Position numbers and translations under genes: made by a program
Shown: positions 52,206 through 61,181 of the stretch, in pieces
Position numbering within the stretch: position 1 is the stretch's first letter
How the letters are laid out: each line of letters opens with the position of its first letter
Notes under the pieces: generated by a model
Told to the model about the DNA's origin: nothing
Databases searched by the model: none
The model's input: only the letters and a program-made list of their open reading frames with translations
Assembly (NCBI GenBank): GCA_039028975.1
Contig: JBCCHB010000093.1
Span: 1-64,000 of the forward strand
DNA: 64,000 nt
Direction: 5' to 3'
DNA from: JAHBNG01 sp039028975
GTDB lineage: Bacteria > Chloroflexota > Anaerolineae > Caldilineales > Caldilineaceae

Positions 52206-52820
52206 ATGGCAATAATGACCACAAACTCAGACGATGATAGGCGTGTACGACGCACACGACGACAGTTACAGGCTGCGCTGAAGACACTTTTGTCGACAAA
52301 GCCTTACGAGAAAATCAAGGTGAGTGAACTCGTTCAAGAAGCTGACATCGCCCGAACAACGTTTTATAAACATTATGAGACAAAAGACCATCTTTTGTTT
52401 AGCCTGTATGATGATATTTTCAAGGTATTTCAAGAAGAAGTTTTGGCCGAATTCGAGGCGGGAAGTGCAAACGACTATTTGCTCATGACGCGCTTCTTTC
52501 AGCTTTGGGCACTTCATGCAGAGACGTTTGCTCTGCTGATAGATGCTGGACTCGATTTGCTGCTGCTCAATCATATCAGGCAATTTTTAGAGCAAACACT
52601 TGTCCATCTGAGAAGAATAGAAGAGAGTAGAAGCATTGTTGCTGAAGACAGTCATTTTGCACCGTATGCCATCGATAGTACGGCTGGCAGTTTGTTTATG
52701 GTGCTCAAGCGCTGGGTGCAAGAGGGAATGGTGATTCCGGTCGAAGATCTTGCTCAGTTTTTTGATGACTATGCAGCGTTCGCTCGCCAGTGGCTAGAGC
52801 AATCAGTGTCCAAGTTGTAG
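52206..52820 (+). CDS. TetR/AcrR family transcriptional regulator
   Basis: 204 residues. HTH at about residues 12-60 (RRTRRQLQAALKTLLSTKPYEKIKVSELVQEADIARTTFYKHYETKDHLL), typical of TetR. The C-terminal domain includes LKRWVQEGMVIPVEDLAQFF, a variant of the TetR_C pattern. ATG 52206 or 52215 may be the start. A decayed relative of this protein is recognisable at 61182-61598. Divergent from the membrane protein at 51588, a likely target. Confidence 0.9.
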   Translation: MAIMTTNSDDDRRVRRTRRQLQAALKTLLSTKPYEKIKVSELVQEADIARTTFYKHYETKDHLLFSLYDDIFKVFQEEVLAEFEAGSANDYLLMTRFFQLWALHAETFALLIDAGLDLLLLNHIRQFLEQTLVHLRRIEESRSIVAEDSHFAPYAIDSTAGSLFMVLKRWVQEGMVIPVEDLAQFFDDYAAFARQWLEQSVSKL

Positions 52821-52888
52821 ATGTTGGCTACTTTGCCAGTGACCGCCGAGGCTTGGTAAGGCACGAGGAACAAATTAGTCACATACCG

Positions 52889-53356
52889 CTAACGACTTTC
52901 TAACTTTTCGTCATCGCCTAGGTGAAAGCGAATCGTTTTGAGCAGGTTCAGTAGCTGCGCTTGCTCCTGCTCTGTCAAACCTATGTCCAGATCTTCAAAA
53001 AAGTGGGAGTAAAGCTGATGAATGACTGCTTCTTTTTGTGCTTGACCTTTCGTCGTGGCCGTGACCAAGAAGCTTCTTGCATCGTTTGGATCGAGATGCT
53101 TTTCTAGCCATCCCTTGGCTTCTAGCCTCTTGATTAGACGGGAAACGCTATGCTTATCTTTGAGGGTTAGCTGTGTGATATTCTGTTGATTCAAAGGTTT
53201 ATCGCCGTTCCAGATGACGGACATAATCTGCCACTGCTCTGGGGTAAGGTCATATTCTGCAAGTGCCAGAGTGAGTTCTCGACGAAATAATTTGGCAACA
53301 CGGTCGATGTTGAATCCCAAAGCGTCGTTCAGTACGGCAGGTATTTCTTGCATCAT
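52889..53356 (-). CDS. MarR family transcriptional regulator
   Basis: 155 residues. The winged-helix core is visible: LALAEYDLTPEQWQIMSVIWNG, LTLKDKHSVSRLIKRLEAKGWLEKHLDPNDARSFLVTATTKG. A 14-bp palindrome of the GTTGTC-N2-GACAAC type is 22 bases upstream of the start, and three more copies lie between 53.5 and 54.9 kb, so the regulator very probably controls itself and the neighbouring redox genes. Ligand unknown. Confidence 0.9.
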   Translation of the reverse strand: MMQEIPAVLNDALGFNIDRVAKLFRRELTLALAEYDLTPEQWQIMSVIWNGDKPLNQQNITQLTLKDKHSVSRLIKRLEAKGWLEKHLDPNDARSFLVTATTKGQAQKEAVIHQLYSHFFEDLDIGLTEQEQAQLLNLLKTIRFHLGDDEKLESR

Positions 53357-53378
53357 ATAATTTTACTGCCACCATTTT

Positions 53379-53394
53379 GGTTATCTCGACAACT
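53379..53394. promoter_or_regulatory. MarR-type box 1
   Basis: GGTTATCTCGACAACT, one mismatch from the palindrome GTTGTC-N2-GACAAC, 22 bases upstream of the MarR start codon. Consistent with autoregulation. Confidence 0.7.
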
Positions 53395-53514
53395 GTCATG
53401 TTCCAATGTTGTAAAGCTCACACACTGTTCAGGTAGCACGCCTTGTGCGAATTAAGTCCCGTGTGTGAGTTTTATGCTACCACGTTTTGTCGTTATTGTA
53501 TCAGAGTTCGTTTT

Positions 53515-53530
53515 GGTTATCAAGACAACT
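53515..53530. promoter_or_regulatory. MarR-type box 2
   Basis: GGTTATCAAGACAACT, the same palindrome, between the MarR gene and the stop of the next minus-strand gene. Between boxes 1 and 2 lie interleaved inverted repeats (CTCACACAC/GTGTGTGAG and GGTAGCA/TGCTACC). Confidence 0.65.
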
Positions 53531-53552
53531 AAATATATTTATGCTTGGAGGA

Positions 53553-53969
53553 TCACCACCCGCTGAGCAGTTGTGTGAATCTACGGCCAGCAAAGAAAAC
53601 ATGAGTTCCATTGTACTGTTGCATCAGTTCATGTATCTGGTCCCGCTGGGCTTCACTGCCATCAGTAGAAACAAGAACAAGATATTTGCCACTGGTTAAT
53701 GCTCCTTCAACCGCCCCAAGCGTGCGGTCATCTACCTCTGTCGTGAGTCTTTGAAAAGTGCGGATGAGTCGAGCCATGCCGCTGTGATAGCTCCCATCGG
53801 GGTCCACAATTTTGAGCCACTCCTCACCATGACCTATCGACACGCTATCTTCTCCATTGTATCCCCTCTCTGAGAGTACACTCTTTAATTTGTTTACGTC
53901 AGACTCGTTTGCCACGACGCAAATTACTGAGTTTTCTGGTGCCTGTAGTTGGAATGGTTGTTCAGACAT
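53553..53969 (-). CDS. Protein of unknown function, alpha/beta type
   Basis: 138 residues, no family recognised. The pattern of alternating hydrophobic strands and helices (VICVVANESDVNKLKSVLSERG, YLVLVSTDGSEAQRDQIHELMQQ) is like small stress-related alpha/beta proteins. An ideal AAAGGAGG precedes the ATG. It lies between two MarR-type boxes and a cytochrome b561 gene in the same direction and may be part of the same response. Confidence 0.7.
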   Translation of the reverse strand: MSEQPFQLQAPENSVICVVANESDVNKLKSVLSERGYNGEDSVSIGHGEEWLKIVDPDGSYHSGMARLIRTFQRLTTEVDDRTLGAVEGALTSGKYLVLVSTDGSEAQRDQIHELMQQYNGTHVFFAGRRFTQLLSGW

Positions 53970-54037
53970 GATGCCTCCTTTTATGAATACGCTTGAAGAT
54001 TGTTCAGATGAATTTCGTTGTCAGAAATCTCTTGTTG

Positions 54038-54571
54038 TTATCCTTTGGGTGATTGTAGAGGTACCCCCATACGCGCCAAGGTATTGCCCTTTGTAAGGTG
54101 ATAGCTTACCACGCCGCCGATATGCATCAGAAGCAGCACAATGAAGATTCTTGATAGCACCGAATGCGTTTGCTGAGGACCCGCAGCAGTAATTGCCTCA
54201 GGTGGTACAGATGTCGGTGGCAAACTAATGCCGCTACCTAGCAGCATAGCGATGCCGCTAACCGATAGGAGAAGTAACCCAATGTAAAGTAGCCGATGGT
54301 TCCAGGTAAACGCTCGCTTGCGCCACGGCTCTATATTCACAGGTGGCTCAGGATGCTTATCGATAAATAGCCAAACAAGCCGCAGGACAGTCAGGACAAG
54401 AATAACCATTCCTAAGCCAACATGGACTTGATAGAGCTGTGCCGCTGAATCCTCAGAGATGCGCGTCATGACAACGCCCAACGGCCACATAATGAGAATC
54501 AACATGGCACTCAGCCAGTGAAATGCTTGGGCAATTCGCCCATATCGATTGGATACACTTCTTTGAGTCAT
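54038..54571 (-). CDS. Cytochrome b561-like membrane protein
   Basis: 177 residues with four membrane helices. The haem-binding His candidates are in AFHW (residue 18), QVHVGLG (near 50), NHRLLY (near 90) and LMHIGG (near 150), the expected arrangement for two b-type haems. Members move electrons from quinol, for example to superoxide. AAGGAAG precedes the ATG. Two MarR boxes lie about 220 bases upstream of its start. Confidence 0.88.
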   Translation of the reverse strand: MTQRSVSNRYGRIAQAFHWLSAMLILIMWPLGVVMTRISEDSAAQLYQVHVGLGMVILVLTVLRLVWLFIDKHPEPPVNIEPWRKRAFTWNHRLLYIGLLLLSVSGIAMLLGSGISLPPTSVPPEAITAAGPQQTHSVLSRIFIVLLLMHIGGVVSYHLTKGNTLARMGVPLQSPKG

Positions 54572-54629
54572 AATATTCTTCCTTGGATAATGATACTTTT
54601 ACGATTCCACATTTTGGGTGTTTTCTTGT

Positions 54630-54690
54630 GTAGGTGTTGAGCACCCCGTCAGCTTCGACAAGCTCAGCCAACGGGGTGCTCAACACCTAC
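54630..54690. repeat. Hairpin with CTGAGCTTGTCGAA-type core, copy 3
   Basis: Perfect 20-bp arms (54630-54649 and 54671-54690) enclose a 21-base loop carrying TTCGACAAGCTCAG, the inverted core. Arms unrelated to those of the copies at 34075 and 59965. Between the b561 gene and the divergent regulator gene. Confidence 0.88.
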
Positions 54691-54792
54691 CTTCTTGTCA
54701 TAGAGGAACAGATTCTCATCTATTTTTCAAAATACGCCTACACTGCCAACAAAATTATCATGGTTTTCATGACGCTCTTGACGGGCCACAAT

Positions 54793-54808
54793 GGTTGTCG
54801 AGACAACT
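54793..54808. promoter_or_regulatory. MarR-type box 3
   Basis: GGTTGTCGAGACAACT contains the full palindrome GTTGTC-N2-GACAAC and lies between the b561 gene and the MalT-like gene, with box 4 47 bases downstream. Confidence 0.72.
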
Positions 54809-54839
54809 ATTTTGATGCCACCTTAGCACAGGTCAACTT

Positions 54840-54855
54840 AGTTGTCAAGACAACC
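54840..54855. promoter_or_regulatory. MarR-type box 4
   Basis: AGTTGTCAAGACAACC, the perfect palindrome again, about 110 bases before the MalT-like start. Spacing to box 3 is 47 bases (start to start). Confidence 0.72.
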
Positions 54856-54949
54856 AAATGCGTTTGAACTTGATTTTCGATTTGGCCTATTGTCGGTGGC
54901 AGCGGAATAGACAAGTATAAGCAAAACTGCCTGCTGGTCGCGATTGTTG

Positions 54950-54955
54950 TATAAT
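54950..54955 (+). promoter_or_regulatory. -10 element giving a near-leaderless MalT-like transcript
   Basis: TATAAT ends 7 bases before the ATG of the regulator gene. The transcript would start at or next to the start codon. No convincing -35 was found. Confidence 0.55.
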
Positions 54956-54962
54956 CGGTACA

Positions 54963-57776
54963 ATGCCTAAACCGATTCTGACCACCAAATTGTACATTCC
55001 CTCGCCACGTCCCAGTGTGGTTCTGCGTTCGCGCTTGACTGAGCGGTTGAACGCGAGTTACCATCGTAAACTGACTCTCATCTCTGCACCCGCCGGCTTT
55101 GGCAAAACAACGTTACTTAGTGCATGGGCCGTAGTCTGTAATCAGCCAGTGGCTTGGCTATCCCTCGACGAGGAGCACAATGATCCAACGCGCTTTCTTG
55201 TCTATTTTGTGGCTGCATTGCGGACTCTCGATCTAAATGTCTATCCGAAAAGTTCTGTGGTTGTGCCTCCTCGCCCGACCGAGGGACTGAAGCTACAACC
55301 ACTTTTTGAACATGCTCCAAACTATGTTGAAGGAGCTCCTCAGCTTGGAGAAAGTGTATTAGGCGCATTGCACTTACCCCAACCACCGCCCCTGACCGCA
55401 CTGCTGACAACCCTACTCAATGAGCTAACAACCGTTTCTCAAAATTTCATCCTCGTCCTTGATGACTATCATTGTGTTGAGTCTCAGGTGGTGAATCAGG
55501 CATTGATTTTTATACTGGAACACATGCCGCCGCTTATGCACCTTGTCATTGCCACCCGCGAAGTGCCGCCGCTACCCCTGGCCCGATTTCGGGCGCGTGA
55601 TCAGGTGACCGAACTCCGTGCCCAGGATTTGCGCTTTACCCAAGTCGAAGCGACCGAATTTCTGAACCAGGTGATGGATCTGAACCTTTCGATAGCGGAT
55701 ATTGCTGCCCTTGAAAGTCGCACCGAAGGGTGGATCACCGGGCTGCAATTGGCGGCGATATCCTTACAGGGGCATCAAGACGCGACTGACTTTATCCAAT
55801 CTTTCTCCGGTAGCCATACTTTCGTACTGGATTATCTGGTTGAAGAAGTGCTGCAACAGCAGCCTGAACCTATCCGAAAATTCTTACTCTGTACATCCAT
55901 TCTAGAGCGCCTATGTGGCTCGCTTTGTGATGCCGTTTTACCTCAATCGTCACCATCTGGCCAAGAGATGCTCGAGTATCTCGAACGCGCAAACCTGCTG
56001 CTCGTCCCGCTCGATGATAAGCGCGCGTGGTATCGCTACCATCATCTCTTCGCGGAGGCGCTACAGGCACGCTTAACCAGGGAACACCCCGACTCTGTTA
56101 AGGAACTCCATCTACGAGCATGTGGCTGGTACGAGCGGCATAATCTTCGGTCTGCCGCGATTCAGCACGCACTTGCTGGCCAGGATTTTGAGCGAGCAGC
56201 GGAACTCATCGAACAAGAATGGTCGGCCAATAGCGGTACCTATTTTCAGAATGCCGTCTGGACTGGATGGGTGCAGAGGCTGCCGGACGCGCTGATACGA
56301 AGCCGACTCACGCTTAGTCTTGGATTTGCCTGGGCGTTGCTCTTCTCTGGGGATCTACAGGCGGCTGCGGATCGACTGCGGGACGCCAATCGGTTGTTGG
56401 AATTGACGACCAACGGGAATGGTTCTTTACAAGCTTTATTAGCCATTGCTTGGGCATTTCATGCGCAGGCCATCGGCGAGAATGCGAGTACGATCAAACA
56501 TGCCCATCAAGCAATCACCTGCTTATCCGAGGAAGACCCTTATATCAGTGGACTCGCCAGTTCCTTGCTGGGACTTGCTTATTGGACAAATGGGGATTTG
56601 GATGATGCGATCAAGTATATGTCCGACGCAACCGTTCGCCTGCGCATGGCAGGCCATTTCCTTTACGCAATCAGCGGGACTTATGTTCTAGCGAGCATCA
56701 AGATTGCCCAGGGGCATCTTTTTGACGCCGTCAACACTTACAAAGAAGCCTTGCACTTTGTGGCCACATTGGGCGAACCACCCTTGCTAGGGACAGCAGA
56801 CTTGCATTTGGGGTTGAGCAGGCTCTATCGTGAACAAGGCAAAGTGGAAGATGCTAGAGAGCATCTTCTAAAAGGCGAATCGCTCGGAGAGCAAGCAGCA
56901 TTACCAGAATGGCCTTATGGCTTGTATCTGACTCAAGCCCAATTCAAGGTGGATCAGGGAGAATTCGATGAGGCTCTCCACTACCTCGAAGAGGCAGAGA
57001 AACTCTACCGTGGCGGGCCTGTGCCTAATATACGCCCAGTGGCGGCGTTGAAGACACAGATATGGCTCCGGCAAGGCAGATTGGCAGAAGCCCTTCACTG
57101 GGTTCGCAGTAGGGGCCTTTCGGTAGAAGACGATATCAGCTACCTATACGAATTTGAACACACCATCCTCGCAAGGGCACTCATCGCTTGCTATGAGATT
57201 GATCGGGCAGAGCAGGCGATTCGTGAGGCAGTAGCGCTGCTGGTACGCCTCCTAAAGGCCGCGGAAGAAGGGGGAAGTAAGAGCAGCATGATTGAAATTC
57301 TTGTGCTGCAAGCGCTTGCTTACAAGGTACAAGGTAACACCGCACTTGCTCTTCTGTCATTAGAACGATCCCTGAGCTTGGCCGAACCTGAAGGCTACGT
57401 TCGGATATATATTGATGAAGGGATGCCGATGGCAGAGCTGCTGCGTACAGCCGCGACTCAAGGCATAATGCCTGATTATACGGGCAAGTTGCTGGCTGCG
57501 TTTGACGTAGAAAGGCAGCAGCATTCAGGTCAAACGGCCTCGCCCCATACCCAGCCTCTCGTTCCTCACCCCGAGCCACTCAGTGAACCGCTGAGTAAAC
57601 GCGAATTGGAGATCCTCTCTCTGATAGCCGCGGACAAAAAGAATCAAGAGATCGCCAACCAACTGTTCATTAGCCTCAACACCGTACGCTATCACACCAA
57701 AAATCTCTATGGCAAGCTCGGCGTCAACAAACGGACCCAAGCAGTGGCCAAGGCGCAAGAACTGAACTTGATCTAA
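54963..57776 (+). CDS. MalT-type LuxR family transcriptional activator (ATP-binding)
   Basis: 937 residues, like MalT (about 900). Residues 40-330 form the signal-transduction ATPase: Walker A APAGFGKTT near 43-51, Walker B FILVLDDYH near 168. Residues 400-830 are helical, TPR-like repeats, typical of the inducer-binding arm. The C-terminus (LSKRELEILSLIAADKKNQEIANQLFISLNTVRYHTKNLYGKLGVNKR, about 875-930) is a LuxR HTH. Such proteins form oligomers with ATP and an inducer to activate promoters. Multiple paralogues are common in Chloroflexota. The start follows TATAAT by 7 bases. Confidence 0.92.
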   Translation: MPKPILTTKLYIPSPRPSVVLRSRLTERLNASYHRKLTLISAPAGFGKTTLLSAWAVVCNQPVAWLSLDEEHNDPTRFLVYFVAALRTLDLNVYPKSSVVVPPRPTEGLKLQPLFEHAPNYVEGAPQLGESVLGALHLPQPPPLTALLTTLLNELTTVSQNFILVLDDYHCVESQVVNQALIFILEHMPPLMHLVIATREVPPLPLARFRARDQVTELRAQDLRFTQVEATEFLNQVMDLNLSIADIAALESRTEGWITGLQLAAISLQGHQDATDFIQSFSGSHTFVLDYLVEEVLQQQPEPIRKFLLCTSILERLCGSLCDAVLPQSSPSGQEMLEYLERANLLLVPLDDKRAWYRYHHLFAEALQARLTREHPDSVKELHLRACGWYERHNLRSAAIQHALAGQDFERAAELIEQEWSANSGTYFQNAVWTGWVQRLPDALIRSRLTLSLGFAWALLFSGDLQAAADRLRDANRLLELTTNGNGSLQALLAIAWAFHAQAIGENASTIKHAHQAITCLSEEDPYISGLASSLLGLAYWTNGDLDDAIKYMSDATVRLRMAGHFLYAISGTYVLASIKIAQGHLFDAVNTYKEALHFVATLGEPPLLGTADLHLGLSRLYREQGKVEDAREHLLKGESLGEQAALPEWPYGLYLTQAQFKVDQGEFDEALHYLEEAEKLYRGGPVPNIRPVAALKTQIWLRQGRLAEALHWVRSRGLSVEDDISYLYEFEHTILARALIACYEIDRAEQAIREAVALLVRLLKAAEEGGSKSSMIEILVLQALAYKVQGNTALALLSLERSLSLAEPEGYVRIYIDEGMPMAELLRTAATQGIMPDYTGKLLAAFDVERQQHSGQTASPHTQPLVPHPEPLSEPLSKRELEILSLIAADKKNQEIANQLFISLNTVRYHTKNLYGKLGVNKRTQAVAKAQELNLI

Positions 57777-58126
57777 CACTCCGTCATCTAAATCAATCTC
57801 TGTACGAGACCATAAGCTTTACTTGCTTTGGTATGTAGTCGAACAACCTATGGTCTAGTCATAACCGCGGTATAATAGGCCCAATTCCTTCACCCTCAAC
57901 ATTTCTACCCCTATATCTTTCTCGCCCTCAACTACATCTTTTCCCTGTACTGACTACATGCCAATGTGGGGACTTTGTGCGCCCAAGCCCTTATACTTTG
58001 GTTATGAGCAAGACAAGCGATGAGACAAGAGATAAGGACATGAAATCCTATCAGATCAGGCTCCAATGTCATTTGCATGTGCAATGGGCCGACTGGTTTG
58101 GTGGCTAGAGGCAAAGAGAGATTGAA
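57777..58126. other. Intergenic space without a recognised gene
   Basis: About 350 bases between the MalT-like gene and the DUF4386 gene. A TATAAT near 57871 could belong to a promoter, but no matching -35 was apparent. Nothing else stands out. Confidence 0.5.
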
Positions 58127-58843
58127 ATGACAAACCACAACACCGAACCATCACCACAAATCTATGCAAGGGCTGCGGGACTGTTGTATTTGAGTATAAT
58201 CCCATTGGGGGCTTTTTCACTAGCGTATATACCCTTCTACCTTGTCGTAGCTGGCGATGGTGCAGCCACAGCTAGTAACATCATAGCGTCTGCACCGATC
58301 GTCCGACTCAGCATTGTGGCTGCCCTCGTTAACCAGCTTGTCAATATCATTTTGGTTCTCGTTTTTTACAAGCTACTCAAGCCAGCGAGCAAAACTCATG
58401 CGTCGCTGATGGTTGTCTTTTTTCTGGTCTCTGCGCCTATCACCATGTTCAATGAGCTCAATAACATTGCTGTTGTCCTTCTCGCGGAAGGCGGTGACTA
58501 TCTGACCGTATTCACGCCAGAGCAGTTGCATGGGCTTATGCTCTTCTTTCTTGAATTGCATGAATATGGGATCAAGATTGCCACAATCTTCTGGGGGCTT
58601 TGGCTCTTTCCCATGGGGTATGCGATCGTCAAATCGGGCTATATGCCTAAATTCGTGGGGATCCTATTGATCATTGCCTGTTTTGGCTATCTATCCGACG
58701 CGTTTACGGCGCTCCTCCTCCCCGACTTCGGTGTGACGATTGAACAATTTACGTTTGTTGGGGAAGTAGCAGTAACGTTGTGGCTTTTGTTCAAAGGTGT
58801 TGATGTTGAGCAGTGGCAAAAACAGGCACTAAAATTGGTATAA
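58127..58843 (+). CDS. DUF4386 family membrane protein
   Basis: 238 residues with six hydrophobic helices. The N-terminal YARAAGLLYLSIIPLGAFSLAYIP, the VNQLVNIILVLVFYKLLKP segment and the WGLWLFPMGYAIVKSGYMPKFVGILLIIACFGYL block are diagnostic of DUF4386, a family of unknown function found across bacteria. AGAGAGATTG precedes the ATG. It lies before a quinone oxidoreductase gene in the same direction. Confidence 0.88.
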   Translation: MTNHNTEPSPQIYARAAGLLYLSIIPLGAFSLAYIPFYLVVAGDGAATASNIIASAPIVRLSIVAALVNQLVNIILVLVFYKLLKPASKTHASLMVVFFLVSAPITMFNELNNIAVVLLAEGGDYLTVFTPEQLHGLMLFFLELHEYGIKIATIFWGLWLFPMGYAIVKSGYMPKFVGILLIIACFGYLSDAFTALLLPDFGVTIEQFTFVGEVAVTLWLLFKGVDVEQWQKQALKLV

Positions 58844-58935
58844 GTATATTCAAATATTAAGGAGCCCATATAATGCACGGAGCACCAGATGTACATCATC
58901 ATTTTGAACCAGATTTACATAGGAGAGATAGCCAC

Positions 58936-59931
58936 ATGCAGGCCATTATGTATTACAAATATGGATCGCCAGACGTACTTAAATTGCAAGATGTCGAAAA
59001 ACCCGCGCCCATGGAAAATGAGGTGCTTGTCAAAGTTCATGCTGCAGCCGTAAATCCAATTGACTGGCATACGATGAGAGCGGAACCATTTTTGGTTCGT
59101 CTGGGGAATGGCTTTTTTGGACCTAAAAAGAAGACGCTCGGCGCTGACATTGCTGGTCGAGTTGAGGCAGTCGGTAAAGGTGCGACAGAATTTCAACCTG
59201 GGGATGAAGTCTTTGGCGACATCTATGCCGGTCGCATGGGCGGATTTGCTGAATATACCTGTGCGGCTGAAAGCGCACTCACAGCGAAGCCGGACAATCT
59301 GTCGTTCCAAGAAGCTGCTGCTGTTCCTGTAGTCGCATATACCGCGCTCCAAGGTCTACGCGATAAAGGAGAGATCCAATCAGGGCAGAGAGTGCTGATT
59401 AACGGTGCTTCTGGTGGCGTGGGTACATTTGCTTTACAGCTTGCCAAATATTTTGGTGCAGAGGTGACCGGTGTATGTAGTACAAGAAATTTAGAGATGG
59501 TGCGCGCAATTGGCGCCGACCATGTGATCGATTACACGCAGGAGGACTTCACAAAGAGCGGTCGACGTTATGACCTGATTTATGATGCAGTCGGAAATCG
59601 TTCTGTATCAGAGTACGCAAATGCACTCAACCCCCAAGGCCGATGTGTTGTCGTTGGGATGACGACACTGTGGCGCTTATTCCATGTTTTAACGGTGGGA
59701 GCATGGGTGTCAAGGAGAAGCGACAAAACGATCGGGTTTATGGGCTTTGCACAGGCCAACAAGGATGATCTCAACTACATCAGAGGACTGCTTGAATCGG
59801 GCGAAATCCGCCCCACTATTGATCGAAGTTATCGACTGGCCGAGTGTGCTGAAGCGATAAGGTATCTTGAGACGGGGCGCGCCCGCGGCAAGGTGGTTAT
59901 TTCCATAGACGCTGACGCCCATACCTCGTAA
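58936..59931 (+). CDS. NAD(P)-dependent quinone oxidoreductase/alcohol dehydrogenase-like (MDR) protein
   Basis: 331 residues from ATG 58936 (AGGAGA upstream); the frame opens 21 codons earlier without a signal. Medium-chain dehydrogenase/reductase fold: MQAIMYYKYGSPDVLKLQD start, GADIAGRVEAVGKG near 75, INGASGGVGTFALQLAKYFG near 155-175 (nucleotide binding). The zinc-ligand Cys cluster of true alcohol dehydrogenases is absent, so a zinc-independent quinone or enone reductase is likely. Confidence 0.9.
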   Translation: MQAIMYYKYGSPDVLKLQDVEKPAPMENEVLVKVHAAAVNPIDWHTMRAEPFLVRLGNGFFGPKKKTLGADIAGRVEAVGKGATEFQPGDEVFGDIYAGRMGGFAEYTCAAESALTAKPDNLSFQEAAAVPVVAYTALQGLRDKGEIQSGQRVLINGASGGVGTFALQLAKYFGAEVTGVCSTRNLEMVRAIGADHVIDYTQEDFTKSGRRYDLIYDAVGNRSVSEYANALNPQGRCVVVGMTTLWRLFHVLTVGAWVSRRSDKTIGFMGFAQANKDDLNYIRGLLESGEIRPTIDRSYRLAECAEAIRYLETGRARGKVVISIDADAHTS

Positions 59932-59964
59932 GGCGCTGCCCACTTAGGGCATAAAAAGGGAAAT

Positions 59965-60060
59965 GTAGTCATCACTGGTAACCGTTCACGCCCCCTGAGC
60001 TTATCGAAGGGGAAACCTGGCTTCGACAAGCTCAGCCTACGGGGGGAGGTGAATGACTAC
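59965..60060. repeat. Compound hairpin with CTGAGCTTGTCGAA-type core, copy 4
   Basis: CCCCTGAGCTTATCGAAGGGG (59992-60012) is followed by an inverted core GGCTTCGACAAGCTCAGCC (60019-60038). The outer GTAGTCAT and ATGACTAC arms (59965-59972 and 60053-60060) close the element. The core differs from the consensus by one base (TTATCG). Confidence 0.8.
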
Positions 60061-60110
60061 CATCACTGTTGATGCGAATCAACAAATGAACTAAATAGGA
60101 AGCACAACAG

Positions 60111-61109
60111 ATGAGAATGGTAACCACAAAGTATATATTGAAGAAAATCCTATTCTTTTTTATTGCCATAGCAATTCTTATGAGTGCACTCCTTAGTTAC
60201 GTAATTGCAACACGTCACAAAGGCGTATCCCCTTCTGGTTCAGTGGTGAATGCGTTTTATAAGGTCGTGAAACCGAAGAACTTTCTACAGTCCATGCTTG
60301 ATAACCCAAATCGAATAGATGTGGCTCTTGCGCCATCAAATTGGTTTGCAGCTAAATACGAAATTTCTTATAAGAATTTGAACGGTGACGAGTTAATCAC
60401 AGCGAGTGCAACTGATCATAACGACATCCACTTAATCTATTTGCATGGTGGAGCTTATATCTTAGGCAAAGAAGGAATGGAGAATCGAGAACAAGTGATC
60501 GGTCGTTTAATTGAAAACACAAAGGCGAAAGTCACCTTCTTCGATTATCCAGTTGCGCCTGAATCTCAATATGAAGAAACGCTTGAAGCGATGGAACGTG
60601 CCTATCACTACCTACTCAACACATACCCCAATGATCGGTTTATGATGATTGGCGATAGTGCTGGGGGAGGGCTGGCATTATCTTTTAGTCAGATGATCAA
60701 AGATAGGTCTATCAAACAACCAGAAAAACTAATTCTTTATTCCCCATGGCTTGATCTCTCTATGACAAATCCAGAGATAGAACCTTTGGAATCCTATGAT
60801 ATGTTGTTACCGAAAGAAGCACTGATTGATGCTGCTACGAAATATGCGGGAGCAGATGACTTGAAAAATCCATTAGTCTCACCAATCTATGGTGATTTCA
60901 ATGATCAGGGGGAAATCTTAATGCTCTATGGTACACATGAATTATTTTACGCAGATGCTTTAAAACTTGAGGAAATGGCAATCGAACATAACTACAATAT
61001 AACTTTTAAGTTTTACACAGAGATGCAGCACGTTTGGATTTTATTTCCTATTCGTGAAGCCAATCAAGCATTCCAAGAAACTTACGATTTTATTTTGAAT
61101 GACGGCTAA
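60111..61109 (+). CDS. Alpha/beta hydrolase (HSL-like) with N-terminal membrane anchor
   Basis: 332 residues. A hydrophobic helix at 9-32 looks like an anchor or signal. The oxyanion-hole HGGAY is near residue 121, the nucleophile motif GDSAGGG near 182, and the catalytic His in QHVW near 309, so the triad of the hormone-sensitive-lipase-like group is complete. The gene is visibly more AT-rich than most neighbours and its codon choice differs, suggesting transfer. AGGAAGC precedes the ATG. Substrate: probably a short ester. Confidence 0.88.
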   Translation: MRMVTTKYILKKILFFFIAIAILMSALLSYVIATRHKGVSPSGSVVNAFYKVVKPKNFLQSMLDNPNRIDVALAPSNWFAAKYEISYKNLNGDELITASATDHNDIHLIYLHGGAYILGKEGMENREQVIGRLIENTKAKVTFFDYPVAPESQYEETLEAMERAYHYLLNTYPNDRFMMIGDSAGGGLALSFSQMIKDRSIKQPEKLILYSPWLDLSMTNPEIEPLESYDMLLPKEALIDAATKYAGADDLKNPLVSPIYGDFNDQGEILMLYGTHELFYADALKLEEMAIEHNYNITFKFYTEMQHVWILFPIREANQAFQETYDFILNDG

Positions 61110-61181
61110 CCAGATCTAGGAGATTATACACTTGGAGGAGATTTGTGAAATTGGCTAGATTTTCATATCTATTTCGGTGAC

